Of a stretch of 64,000 nt of DNA, positions 27,897 through 36,508 are shown piece after piece (the first letter of the stretch is position 1; every line of letters starts with the position of its first letter). The notes under the pieces were generated by a model. The model had not been told where the DNA came from, made no database searches, and saw nothing but the letters and a program-made list of their open reading frames with translations. A program made the position numbers and the translations under genes. This DNA is from DATFVB01 sp963714035 (GTDB taxonomy: Bacteria; Acidobacteriota; Thermoanaerobaculia; UBA5066; DATFVB01): positions 2,108,001 to 2,172,000 of the forward strand of contig OY970224.1 of the NCBI GenBank assembly GCA_963714035.1. The letters run 5' to 3'.

Positions 27897-30460
27897 CTCT
27901 CGCGGCCGGCCTCCGACTCGGGGCCTATGAAGTCCTGTCGCCATTGGGTTCCGGAGGCATGGGGGAGGTCTACAGGGCCCGCGACACGAAGCTGAACCGG
28001 GAAGTCGCGATCAAGGTCCTCCCGGAGTCCCTCTCGAGGGACGCCGACGCGCTCGCGCGATTCGAGCGGGAGGCGCACGCGGTCGCGGCGCTGAACCATC
28101 CGAACATCCTCTCAATACACGATTTCAGCGAATCGAATGGCGCCGTTTTCGCCGTCATGGAGCTGCTCGAGGGGGAAAGCCTCCGTGCGCGGCTCGACGG
28201 CGGACCGCTCTCGCCCCGCAAGGCCGTCGACTACGCGATCCAGATCCTCCGCGGACTCGCCGCCGCGCACGAAAAGGGAATCGTCCACCGCGACCTGAAA
28301 CCCGAGAACCTCTTCGTGACCGGCGACGGCCGCGTGAAGATCCTCGACTTCGGCCTGGCCCGCGTCGTGTCGCCCGCAGGCGTCGGGACGAGCGCCCCGA
28401 CGACGCCCGCCGGCACGGAGCCGGGCACGGTGATGGGGACGGTCGGCTACATGTCTCCCGAGCAGGTGAGGGGAAAACCGGCCGATCACCGGTCGGACAT
28501 CTTTTCGTTCGGCGCGGTCTTATACGAGATGCTCTCCGGCAAGCGCGCCTTTCAGCGCGAATCGGCCGCCGAGACGATGTCCGCGATCGCCCGCGAGGAT
28601 CCGCCGGAGCTGGCCGAGTCGGGACGGAACGTCCCTCCCGCCCTCGACCGGATCGTGCGGCATTGTCTGGAGAAGAGCCCCGCCGAGCGCGCACAATCCG
28701 CGCACGACCTGGCCTTCGAGCTGGAAAGCGCATCGAACGTCTCCACACAGAGTGGAAAGGCAATTGGCGTCGCGGCGCGCGGACCGCGCCGGCTCGGCCT
28801 CCGGATCGCGGCCGTCGCGGCCGGAGCGGCGCTTCTGGCCGCCGCCTATCTCGCCGGCCGGAGCCGTTCGAAGGCGCCGGTTCCGTCGTTCGAACGGCTG
28901 ACGTTCCACCCGCAGTTCGTGACGAACGCGCGCTTCACGGCGGACGGCAAGACCGTCGTCTTTTCCGCGGCGCCCGAAGGGAACCGCAACGAGCTGTTCA
29001 TCAGGGACGCCCACTCCCTGCAGGCCCGCTCGCTCACGCTTCCGAACGCCCGCCTCCTCGCCGTCTCTTCCCGGGGCGAGCTCGCGGTCCTCACGCAGGC
29101 CAGATTCCTCTACCAGCGCGTCTATCTGGGAACGCTCTCCCGCATGCCGATCGGCGACGCTTCCCCGCGCGAGCTCCTGAAGGACGTCCACGAGGCGGAC
29201 TGGTCGCCGGACGGCTCGGAGCTCGCGATCGTCCGGCGTGTCGCAGGAACGGACCGGCTCGAATACCCGATCGGAAAGGTGCTCGCGACGATCGGCGGAT
29301 ATTTCAGCGACGTGCGCGTCTCCCCCGACGGAAACCGGGTCGCCTTCATGCGCCACCCCGTGGACAGCGACGATCGGGGGAACGTCGAGATCATCGACCG
29401 TTCGGGGCGCCTCGTCGCCCGGTCCCCGGAATACACGGGCGAGGAAGGAGTCGCCTGGCTGCCGGGGGGAAAGGAGGTCCTGTTTTCGGCGTCCGGCGAC
29501 GAAGGAACGGACCTTTCGGTGCGCGCGCTCGATTCGGGCGGCCGCGTGCGCACCGTTCTCGTCAATTCCGAGAGCCTCACGGTCCTCGATGCCGCCGTCG
29601 ACGGCCGGATTCTCGTTTTCGCGGGGACGACTCGCGCCGCCGTCGTCTTCGGCGCCGAGGGAAGCTCGGCGGAACGGGATCTCTCCCTTTACGACTATTC
29701 GATCGTCGACGCGATCTCCCGCGACGGCAAGACGGTCGTCTTCTCCGACGACACGGCAGGGTCCGGCCCGTATTACGCGGTGTGCCTCCGCAAGACGGAC
29801 GGTTCGCCCGTGGTCCGCCTCGGCGAAGGCAACGCCATGGACCTGTCCTCCGACGGGAGCTCGGTGCTCGCCGCCGTCTTCACCACTCCCCCGCGCCTGA
29901 TGATCTATCCGACGGGCGCGGGCGAGCCCCGGAACATCTCATTCTCGAAGTTCGATTCCTACAACGGGGGCCAGTTCTTCCATGGCGGCGCGCGGATCCT
30001 GTTCTGCGGTGTTCGCGCCGGCGAGAGCAGCCGCTGCTACGTCGCCGACGCGAAGGGGGGCGCCCTGCGCCCGGTGACTCCCGAGGGAACGACCGAGGGA
30101 GCGATCTCGCCGGACGAGACATCCGTCGTCGCGAGGCTCGCGGGCGGCGGCATGGCGATCTTTTCGCTGGCCGGCGGACCGCCGAAACCCATGCCGGAGC
30201 TCAGCTCCGAGGACCAGGTCACCGGCTGGTCCGCGGATGGGCGCTCCCTGATCCTCTACCGCCTGACGCTCGTGCCGACGCGCCTCGAACGCCTGGATCT
30301 CGCGACGGGAAACAGGACCCTCCTCCGCGAGGTCGGCCCGGCGGACCGCGCGGGCGTCGCCGTCGTCTCTCCGGTCCTCGTTTCCGCGGACGAGAAGTCG
30401 TACGTCTACTCGATCATCCGCCAGCCGGACTATCTGTTCACGGTCGATGGAGCGCGCTGA
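27893..30460 (+). CDS. Ser/Thr protein kinase with beta-propeller, GSGGMG type
   Basis: The 855-residue kinase has glycine loop GSGGMGEV (serine where ten sibling heads have another residue), Lys41, HRDLKPEN, DFGLAR and GYMSPEQVRG. The helix is at about 303-320 (IAAVAAGAALLAAAYLAG). The propeller is close in style to the kinase at 19766: the paired motifs YAVCLRKTDGSPVVRLGEG and YAVCIRKTDGSPVIRLGDG show they are sister sensors. It is the fourth gene of the operon, ATGA-coupled to a kinase-head leader. Confidence 0.95.
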   Translation: MTLAAGLRLGAYEVLSPLGSGGMGEVYRARDTKLNREVAIKVLPESLSRDADALARFEREAHAVAALNHPNILSIHDFSESNGAVFAVMELLEGESLRARLDGGPLSPRKAVDYAIQILRGLAAAHEKGIVHRDLKPENLFVTGDGRVKILDFGLARVVSPAGVGTSAPTTPAGTEPGTVMGTVGYMSPEQVRGKPADHRSDIFSFGAVLYEMLSGKRAFQRESAAETMSAIAREDPPELAESGRNVPPALDRIVRHCLEKSPAERAQSAHDLAFELESASNVSTQSGKAIGVAARGPRRLGLRIAAVAAGAALLAAAYLAGRSRSKAPVPSFERLTFHPQFVTNARFTADGKTVVFSAAPEGNRNELFIRDAHSLQARSLTLPNARLLAVSSRGELAVLTQARFLYQRVYLGTLSRMPIGDASPRELLKDVHEADWSPDGSELAIVRRVAGTDRLEYPIGKVLATIGGYFSDVRVSPDGNRVAFMRHPVDSDDRGNVEIIDRSGRLVARSPEYTGEEGVAWLPGGKEVLFSASGDEGTDLSVRALDSGGRVRTVLVNSESLTVLDAAVDGRILVFAGTTRAAVVFGAEGSSAERDLSLYDYSIVDAISRDGKTVVFSDDTAGSGPYYAVCLRKTDGSPVVRLGEGNAMDLSSDGSSVLAAVFTTPPRLMIYPTGAGEPRNISFSKFDSYNGGQFFHGGARILFCGVRAGESSRCYVADAKGGALRPVTPEGTTEGAISPDETSVVARLAGGGMAIFSLAGGPPKPMPELSSEDQVTGWSADGRSLILYRLTLVPTRLERLDLATGNRTLLREVGPADRAGVAVVSPVLVSADEKSYVYSIIRQPDYLFTVDGAR

Positions 30461-30462
30461 CG

Positions 30463-30504
30463 ATGACGTTCCCCGTCGGAGCACGGCTCGGGTTCCGCCG
30501 ATGA
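30463..30504 (+). other. Kinase-head remnant mini-ORF (13 codons), ATGA-coupled
   Basis: ATG 30463, 2 nt after the previous stop, reads MTFPVGARLGFRR and ends TGA 30502-30504, overlapping ATG 30501. MTxxxGxRLG matches residues 1-10 of the kinase heads, so it is most simply a truncated head. Confidence 0.55.
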
Positions 30505-33176
30505 CACTCGCGGCGGGAACACGGCTGGGACCCTATGAAATCCTCTCTCCCATCGGCGCCGGCGGCATGGGCGAGGTGTATCGCGCACGCGACACGCGGC
30601 TCGGCCGCGACGTCGCGGTGAAGGTGGTCCCCTCGGACTTTGCGGCGGATGCCGAGCGGCGCCGCCGGTTCGAGCAGGAAGCGCGGGCCGCGTCCGCGCT
30701 CAACCATCCGAATATCGTTTCGATCTACGACATCGGAACCGAGAACGGCGTCGCCTGGATCGCGATGGAGCTGATCGAGGGCGCGTCGCTCCGCGAGCTC
30801 GCCGATTCGGGAGGCGTCTCGCCCCGGCGCGTGCTCGAAATCGCGGCGCCGCTCGCCGAAGGGCTCGCCCGCGCCCACGCCGCGGGGATCGTCCACCGGG
30901 ACCTGAAGCCCGAGAACGTCATGATCTCGAGGGACGGGTTCGTCAAGATCCTCGACTTCGGTCTCGCGAAGGCGACCGCGGCTCCGAAAGACGGCGGCTC
31001 GCAGATGCCGACGATGGATCCCGGAACGGGCGCCGGCGCCGTACTCGGAACCGTTGCCTACATGTCGCCGGAACAAGCCGCCGGGCGCCCGGTCGATCAC
31101 CGCTCCGACCAGTTCTCCTTCGCGACGATCGTGTACGAGCTGCTCTCCGGGAAGAAACCGTTCGCGAAGCCGACCGCGGTCGAAACGATGTCGGCGATCC
31201 TCCGCGAAGATCCGCCGACGCTCACGCAGTCCGGCGTCTCGTGCCCGGCGCCGCTTCGCTGGATCGTCGACCGCTGCCATGCCAAGGAGCCGGACGGCCG
31301 CTATGCCTCGACACTCGACCTCGCACGAGAGTTGAAGGACCTGCGCGACCACTATTCGGAGCTTTCTTCGATGTCCGGAGCGGCGCCGGCGATCGAGCCG
31401 GCGCGGACGAAGCGAATCGGGGCGAGAGAAATCGGCGCGGTCGTCGCCGCGCTTCTCGTGGGCGCCGCCGCCGTCCGCTGGCTGTGGCGCCCCGCGCCGC
31501 CGGAGCCGCCTTCCCTCCGGTATCTGACCTACGGGGGCCAGGATTCGGCGCCCGCCGTTTCGCCGGACGGACGGCTCCTCGCGTTCTCGTCGCTTCGCGA
31601 CGGAAAGCACCGCATCTGGCTGGAAGACACCGCCCACGGCACCGCGACCGCCCTGACCGCGGGGCCGGACACGTGGCCGGCCTTCGCCCCGGACGGCGCG
31701 TCGGTGGTTTTCGCGCGCGGGGACATCTTTCGAACGTCGCTCTACCGAGTTTCGACGCTGGGCGGCGAGCCGCGCCGCGTCGTGGACGATGCGACGATGC
31801 CGGACTGGTCCCCCGACGGCCGGCGCATCGTCTTCGCGCGTTTTACGAATGCCGGCAACGCCGGGGCCGAAGTCCTGGTCTGCGACTCCGACGGCGGCGG
31901 CGAGCGGAGGCTGGCGTCCGTTGGGAACAAATTCTTTCTGTATCCGCGGTGGTCCCCGGACGGGCGGACGATTGCGGTGGGACGCAGCGGCTCCACGGCG
32001 CCGATGATCGAAGCCGTCCTGCTCATCGACGCCGCGACCGGAAAGGTCGTCAAGGAGCTACCGGCCGCCACGGGAAGGGGGCTGATCTACGGCCTCGTCT
32101 GGAGCTCTCCCACGTCGGTCCTCTACGAGGCCGGAACCGTGCCCGCCGCGCCGGGCACGCCCAGCGGCGCCTCCTGGCTGTGGGAGCAGCCGGTCTCGGG
32201 CGGCCTTCCCCGACATATTTTTTCCATCCCGGGGAGCGGAAGCGCGCTGGACGTCCTCGCCGACGGAAGCCTCGTTTTCGACCAGATCTCGCCGCGCGAG
32301 AACCTGAGAAGCATTCCGATCGGCGCCGCCGCCGGCGCGGCCCCGCGATGGCTGACGCGCGGCATCTCGACCGACCGACAGCCCGCGTTCTCGCCCGACG
32401 GCGAGTGGGTCGTCTTCTCTTCCGGCCGCGCCGGAAATGTCGACGTCTGGAAAATCGCGGTCGCGACCGGCGAGGAGCGGCGGCTGACCGAGGCGGCCGG
32501 CTCGAGCTGGGACCCGACGTTCACGCCCGACGGCCGGTCCATCTATTTCAGCTCCAATCGCACCGGGCATTTCGAGATCTGGCGCGCCGACGCCGACGGA
32601 AGCCATCCGGCGCAGGTCACGCACGAGAATCAGGACTGTGAGAACCCGGACGTCTCGCCGGACGCCCGCTGGGTCTATTTCGTCGGGTTCGCGGGAAAGC
32701 GCCCGGGAACATGGCGCATCCATCCCGATGGAACGGGACTCGAGTACTTTACCGAGAACCAGGGCCCGCCCGAGGTTTCGCGCGACGGCGCGTTTCTCGC
32801 CTCGTCGAGCGCGGACGGAGGGATCGCGATCATTTCGACGGCTTCGCCGAAGACGCTCGTGGCGCAGATTCCTCCGGTATTCCCGGGCGGTTCGGCGGCC
32901 CAGCGCTACCGTTGGCTCGGCCGGACCCACACTCTCTTCTTCGTCGGGTTCGACGCAGAGAAGCACGGGGCGATCTTCGCGCAGGAGGTGGGCGACGCGT
33001 CCGTCCCGATCCGTCCCCGGGTCGTCGGCGCGCCCGGCCTCGACACGACCCCCGAAACGTTCGACGTCTCTCCGGACGGCAGGACGCTCGTCACGGCCGA
33101 GCAGGACACGCAGGCGAACATCTACCTGCTGGAGAACGTGCCGGGAGTGCGGAAGGTCTCGCGAAGGAGCGACTGA
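30501..33176 (+). CDS. Ser/Thr protein kinase with beta-propeller, last of five-gene operon
   Basis: ATG 30501 gives 891 residues beginning with the conserved MTLAAGTRLGPYEILSP; an in-frame extension to 30447 lies inside the previous gene and is unlikely. Motifs are GAGGMGEV, Lys41 in VAVKVVP, HRDLKPEN, DFGLAK, AYMSPEQAAG and RSDQFSFA (the SDQF type, with 11918 and 36505). The helix is at about 311-330. The propeller includes SPDGRLL, APDGASV, SPDGRRI, SPDGRTI, SPDGEWV and TPDGRSI, an arrangement close to 36505. Convergent with the TatA gene at 33220-33402. Confidence 0.95.
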   Translation: MTLAAGTRLGPYEILSPIGAGGMGEVYRARDTRLGRDVAVKVVPSDFAADAERRRRFEQEARAASALNHPNIVSIYDIGTENGVAWIAMELIEGASLRELADSGGVSPRRVLEIAAPLAEGLARAHAAGIVHRDLKPENVMISRDGFVKILDFGLAKATAAPKDGGSQMPTMDPGTGAGAVLGTVAYMSPEQAAGRPVDHRSDQFSFATIVYELLSGKKPFAKPTAVETMSAILREDPPTLTQSGVSCPAPLRWIVDRCHAKEPDGRYASTLDLARELKDLRDHYSELSSMSGAAPAIEPARTKRIGAREIGAVVAALLVGAAAVRWLWRPAPPEPPSLRYLTYGGQDSAPAVSPDGRLLAFSSLRDGKHRIWLEDTAHGTATALTAGPDTWPAFAPDGASVVFARGDIFRTSLYRVSTLGGEPRRVVDDATMPDWSPDGRRIVFARFTNAGNAGAEVLVCDSDGGGERRLASVGNKFFLYPRWSPDGRTIAVGRSGSTAPMIEAVLLIDAATGKVVKELPAATGRGLIYGLVWSSPTSVLYEAGTVPAAPGTPSGASWLWEQPVSGGLPRHIFSIPGSGSALDVLADGSLVFDQISPRENLRSIPIGAAAGAAPRWLTRGISTDRQPAFSPDGEWVVFSSGRAGNVDVWKIAVATGEERRLTEAAGSSWDPTFTPDGRSIYFSSNRTGHFEIWRADADGSHPAQVTHENQDCENPDVSPDARWVYFVGFAGKRPGTWRIHPDGTGLEYFTENQGPPEVSRDGAFLASSSADGGIAIISTASPKTLVAQIPPVFPGGSAAQRYRWLGRTHTLFFVGFDAEKHGAIFAQEVGDASVPIRPRVVGAPGLDTTPETFDVSPDGRTLVTAEQDTQANIYLLENVPGVRKVSRRSD

Positions 33177-33219
33177 AAACCCGAACGGAAGGAAGGCGGC
33201 GGTAGGGCAACCGCGCGAA

Positions 33220-33402
33220 TTATTCCTTTTTCGCGGTCGTCTCGGCGGACTCTTCGGCGCCCTCGTGCATCGCTTTCTTGAATCCGCGAATCGCCTCGCC
33301 CAGACCCTTCCCCAGCTCGGGAAGTTTCTTGGGGCCGAACACGAAGATCGCGATGATCAGGATCAGCAGAAGATGTTGCGGCTGGAGCAATCCCTCGCCC
33401 AT
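33220..33402 (-). CDS. tatA: Twin-arginine translocase subunit TatA/E
   Basis: The 60-residue protein has the TatA layout: a short N-terminus, one helix (LLLILIIAIFVFG), the FGPKKLPELGKGLGEAIRGF hinge and amphipathic helix, and a charged tail. AAGGGG precedes the ATG. It is a single gene inserted between kinase genes on the opposite strand. A second TatA (43934) shares the FGPKKLPELG-GLGE-IRGF core. No TatB or TatC is in the window. Confidence 0.93.
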   Translation of the reverse strand: MGEGLLQPQHLLLILIIAIFVFGPKKLPELGKGLGEAIRGFKKAMHEGAEESAETTAKKE

Positions 33403-33557
33403 GGCATTCCCCTTCGACGTTGAACGTTAACACCTCGCGCACGGGTCGTGATGGCGTATTTGCAAGCGGGGACGATCCGCGGTGGAATTCGGGCAAGGGA
33501 TGCGATCTGGAGAGGACACTTCCGCGTCACTTCACCCTGGTCCGTGACGGCTCCGGA

Positions 33558-33563
33558 TACAAT
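33558..33563 (+). promoter_or_regulatory. Candidate -10 box before tandem leader ORFs
   Basis: GGATACAATCC carries TACAAT 17 nt upstream of ATG 33581, matching the GATAnnAT word before other kinase transcripts. Confidence 0.35.
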
Positions 33564-33580
33564 CCTCCGGCAACTAACTC

Positions 33581-33658
33581 ATGACTTTCTTTCCCGGCAC
33601 GAAGCTCGGCCCTTATCCTCCTTCGCTCCTTCGGAGCCTCGGAGGACATGCTCCATGA
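33581..33658 (+). CDS. Kinase-head leader ORF 1 (25 aa), coupled to a second leader
   Basis: ATG 33581 reads MTFFPGTKLGPY, a kinase head, then PPSLLRSLGGHAP and stops at TGA 33656-33658, overlapping the ATG (33655) of a second leader. The break comes at Pro-Tyr, eight residues before the glycine loop. The following sequence (CCTTCGCTCCTTCGGAGC) is a dispersed palindrome also present, inverted, at about 59069-59088. Two leaders therefore stand in series before one kinase. It is probably a scar of repeated head duplication with repeat insertion. Confidence 0.55.
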   Translation: MTFFPGTKLGPYPPSLLRSLGGHAP

Positions 33659-33804
33659 CTCTCGCCGCCGGCAGCCGTCTTGGACCGTACGAGGTCCTCT
33701 CTCCTCTGGGAGCCGGCGGCCCGCCGTCGCTCGCTTTCGCGAGCCGACAGTCCCGCCGAAGCCTCGGCGAAGGCGGATATGGCGCGGCCATGAGACTCCG
33801 ATGA
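33655..33804 (+). CDS. Kinase-head leader ORF 2 (49 aa), ATGA-coupled to kinase
   Basis: The frame starts MTLAAGSRLGPYEVLSPLGA, reaches GG, then switches to PPSLAFASRQSRRSLGEGGY and ends GAAMRLR. Its TGA (33802-33804) overlaps the kinase ATG at 33801. Length (49 residues), switch point and tail match the minus-strand leader at 63760-63909. The SRQSRRSLGEGG portion is encoded by a GC-rich palindrome (CGAAGCCTCGGCGAAGGCGG) found elsewhere as a non-coding repeat. Confidence 0.6.
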   Translation: MTLAAGSRLGPYEVLSPLGAGGPPSLAFASRQSRRSLGEGGYGAAMRLR

Positions 33805-36500
33805 CTCTCGCGGCCGGAGTCAGACTCGGACCCTATGAAGTGGTGTCGCCATTGGGTTCAGGCGGCATGGGCGAGGTCTACAAGGGGCGCGACACGCGGC
33901 TCGGACGGGACGTCGCGATCAAGGTCCTCCCCGCGCATCTCATCGACGACCCGGACGTGAAGGCCCGCTTCGAGCGCGAAGCGAAGTCGATCTCGCAGTT
34001 GACCCATCCACACATATGCACGCTCTACGACGTCGGCTCCGAAGGGGGCGTCGAGTATCTCGTCATGGAGCTCCTCGAAGGCCAGACGCTCGCCGACCGG
34101 CTCGAGAAGGGGCCCCTTCCGACCGAGCAGGTCGTCCGGTTCGGGGTCGAGATCGCCGACGCGCTCGACCGCGCGCACCGCGCCGGGATCGTCCATCGGG
34201 ATCTCAAGCCCGGGAACATCATGCTCACGAAGTCGGGCGTGAAGCTCCTCGACTTCGGCCTCGCGAAAGTCGTCGAGGCCGGCGAGGCGCCCTCCGAGCT
34301 CTCTTCCCTTCCGACCCAGGCCGCCTCACGTCCGCTCACCCAGAAGGGAATGGTCATGGGGACGTTCCAGTACATGGCGCCCGAGCAGCTCGAAGGGAAG
34401 GACGCCGACGCCCGCACCGACATCTTCGCGCTCGGCTGCGTCCTCTACGAGATGGCGACGGGAAAGCGCGCGTTCACCGGCGCGACCCAGGCCTCGCTGA
34501 TCTCGGCGATCATGACGAAGGAGCCGGAGCCGATCTCGGCGATTGCGCCGCTGGCTCCCCCCGCGCTCGACCGGCTCGTGAAGGGCTGTCTCGCCAAGGA
34601 CCCCGAGGATCGCTGGCAGAACGCTCGCGACGTCCGCAACGAGCTGACCTGGATCGGCCAGTCGGGCTCGCTGGCATCGGCTGCTCCGCCCGCCGTGGTC
34701 CGCCGCAAGAACCGGGAGACTCTGGCGTGGGTCACGGCGATCATCGCGGCGTCCGCGGCGGCGATCGCGATAGCGGCGGCGCTCCGGTCCGCCGATCGCG
34801 CCCGGCAGCTCGACCAGCCGCTCCACGCGTCCATCGTCATGCCGGAAAACACGGCGGTCCGCGGCGTCGCCCTCTCGCCGGACGGCCGCCGCCTCGCCTT
34901 CGTCGCCCGCGACGCGTCGGGCCAGAGTCATCTCTGGATCCGCGAGCTCGATTCCTACATCGTCACGCCGCTCGCCGGAACCGAGAGCTCGTCTTTCCCC
35001 TTCTGGTCGCCCGACGGCCGATCCGTGGCGTTTTTCGCGGACGGAAAGTTGAAGAAAATCGATGCCTCCGGCGGCCCCTCCCAGGTGATCTGCGACGCCC
35101 CGGAAGCGCGCGGAGGAAGCTGGGGCCGCGAAGGCGTGATCGTGTTCGCGAAGGTCGTCGACGGACCGATCTATCGCGTCCCCGCGTCCGGAGGCGCGCC
35201 GACGGTGCTGACGAAGCTTGATCGCAAGCGGGGAGAGACGAGCCACCGCTGGCCGTTCTTCCTTCCGGACGGCCGTCATTTCCTCTACCTCGTCGCGAAC
35301 TTCGCCTCCCCGAACGCGGTTCCCGGAATGGGCGTCTATGTTCGCTCGCTCGACTCGAACGAGGAGAGACTCGTTTCCCCCGCACGGTCCAGCGTGGCGT
35401 TCGCGCCGGCGACTCCGGGCGGTTCCGAAGGCTCGATCCTCTTCGTCAACGACGGCAATCTCATGGCGCAGCCGTTCGACGCCGGGACCCGCCGCGTGGC
35501 GGGCGAACCCGTTCCGATCGCCGAGTCCATCCAGTATTTTCCCCAGACGCAGTACGGCCTCTTCTCTTCGTCGTCCGCCGGCGAGCTCGTCTACCAGGCG
35601 CGCGCGGCGTCCGGCGTTTCGCAGCTCCTGTGGCTGGACCGGAGCGGGCGGCAGATCGGAACCCTCGGCTCCCCGGCCAATCAGGCCAACCCCCGTATCT
35701 CTCCCGACGGGAACCGCGTTGCGCTCGACATCACCGATCCCCGGTCGGGCAACACCGACGTGTGGATCTACCAGGCCTCGGGTGGAATCCCGAGTCGATT
35801 CACGTCCAATCCGTCGCTCGACACCACTCCGGCCTGGAGCCCGGACGGAAGCCGGATCGTTTTCAATTCGCTTCGACAGGGACATCCCGATCTCTACGAA
35901 AAGAACTCGAATGGCGCCGGAGACGACGAGCCGATCCTCGTCTCGACGAGGACGAAGTACCCCCTCGACTGGTCCCGCGACGGCCGGCTGATCCTCTTCC
36001 GCGCAATCGACGAGAACTCCAACTTCGAGCTCTGGTATCTGCCCGCGGGCCAGAAGGAACCGGTTCCGTACCTGAAGTCGACGTTCGGCGTGAGCCACGG
36101 GCAGTTCTCGCCGGACCAGAAGTGGGTCGCGTACGCCTCGAACGAATCGGGAACGTGGGAGGTCTACGTCGCGCCGTTTCCCGGACCCGGCGGGAACTGG
36201 AAGGTTTCGGCTGCCGGAGGCTCGGAACCGCGGTGGCGCGCCGACGGCAAGGAGCTCTTCTACCTCGCTCCGGACGGAAAGCTGATGGCGGTCGCGGTGA
36301 ACGAGGGACCGCCGTTCGAAGCGGGCGCCGCGGCGGCCCTCTTCCAGACTCGACGTCGGGAGCGCATTTCCGCAACCGACCTCTTCAGCTACGACGTCTC
36401 CGCCGACGGACAGCGGTTTCTCGTCAACAGCGACGTGGGCGAAGTGGCCTCGTCGCCGTTGAACCTCGTTCTCAACGGAACGACGGGCGCAAAGCGATGA
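33801..36500 (+). CDS. Ser/Thr protein kinase with beta-propeller, GSGGMG type
   Basis: The 899-residue kinase has glycine loop GSGGMGEV, Lys41, HRDLKPGN, DFGLAK and QYMAPEQLEG. The first about 290 residues are nearly identical to the kinase at 22395 apart from the glycine-loop region. The helix (about 308-328, WVTAIIAASAAAIAIAAAL) and propeller differ. Blades show SPDGRRL, SPDGRSV, LPDGRHF, SPDGNRV, SPDGSRI and a final SADGQRF. The start at 33801 is set by the family MTLAAG head and the ATGA overlap; longer frames run through the leader in another frame. ATGA-linked to the next kinase by a three-codon frame (36497-36508). Confidence 0.95.
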   Translation: MTLAAGVRLGPYEVVSPLGSGGMGEVYKGRDTRLGRDVAIKVLPAHLIDDPDVKARFEREAKSISQLTHPHICTLYDVGSEGGVEYLVMELLEGQTLADRLEKGPLPTEQVVRFGVEIADALDRAHRAGIVHRDLKPGNIMLTKSGVKLLDFGLAKVVEAGEAPSELSSLPTQAASRPLTQKGMVMGTFQYMAPEQLEGKDADARTDIFALGCVLYEMATGKRAFTGATQASLISAIMTKEPEPISAIAPLAPPALDRLVKGCLAKDPEDRWQNARDVRNELTWIGQSGSLASAAPPAVVRRKNRETLAWVTAIIAASAAAIAIAAALRSADRARQLDQPLHASIVMPENTAVRGVALSPDGRRLAFVARDASGQSHLWIRELDSYIVTPLAGTESSSFPFWSPDGRSVAFFADGKLKKIDASGGPSQVICDAPEARGGSWGREGVIVFAKVVDGPIYRVPASGGAPTVLTKLDRKRGETSHRWPFFLPDGRHFLYLVANFASPNAVPGMGVYVRSLDSNEERLVSPARSSVAFAPATPGGSEGSILFVNDGNLMAQPFDAGTRRVAGEPVPIAESIQYFPQTQYGLFSSSSAGELVYQARAASGVSQLLWLDRSGRQIGTLGSPANQANPRISPDGNRVALDITDPRSGNTDVWIYQASGGIPSRFTSNPSLDTTPAWSPDGSRIVFNSLRQGHPDLYEKNSNGAGDDEPILVSTRTKYPLDWSRDGRLILFRAIDENSNFELWYLPAGQKEPVPYLKSTFGVSHGQFSPDQKWVAYASNESGTWEVYVAPFPGPGGNWKVSAAGGSEPRWRADGKELFYLAPDGKLMAVAVNEGPPFEAGAAAALFQTRRRERISATDLFSYDVSADGQRFLVNSDVGEVASSPLNLVLNGTTGAKR

Positions 36501-36508
36501 CGCCATGA
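36497..36508 (+). other. Three-codon bridging mini-ORF (MTP)
   Basis: ATGACGCCATGA: the ATG overlaps the upstream stop and the TGA overlaps ATG 36505. This is the shortest member of the bridging series and may be chance alone. Confidence 0.3.

Noticed and set aside
33655..33804. Leader is just a frameshifted true N-terminus of the kinase
   Set aside because: The kinase at 33801 has its own complete head. The leader is an extra copy in a different frame.
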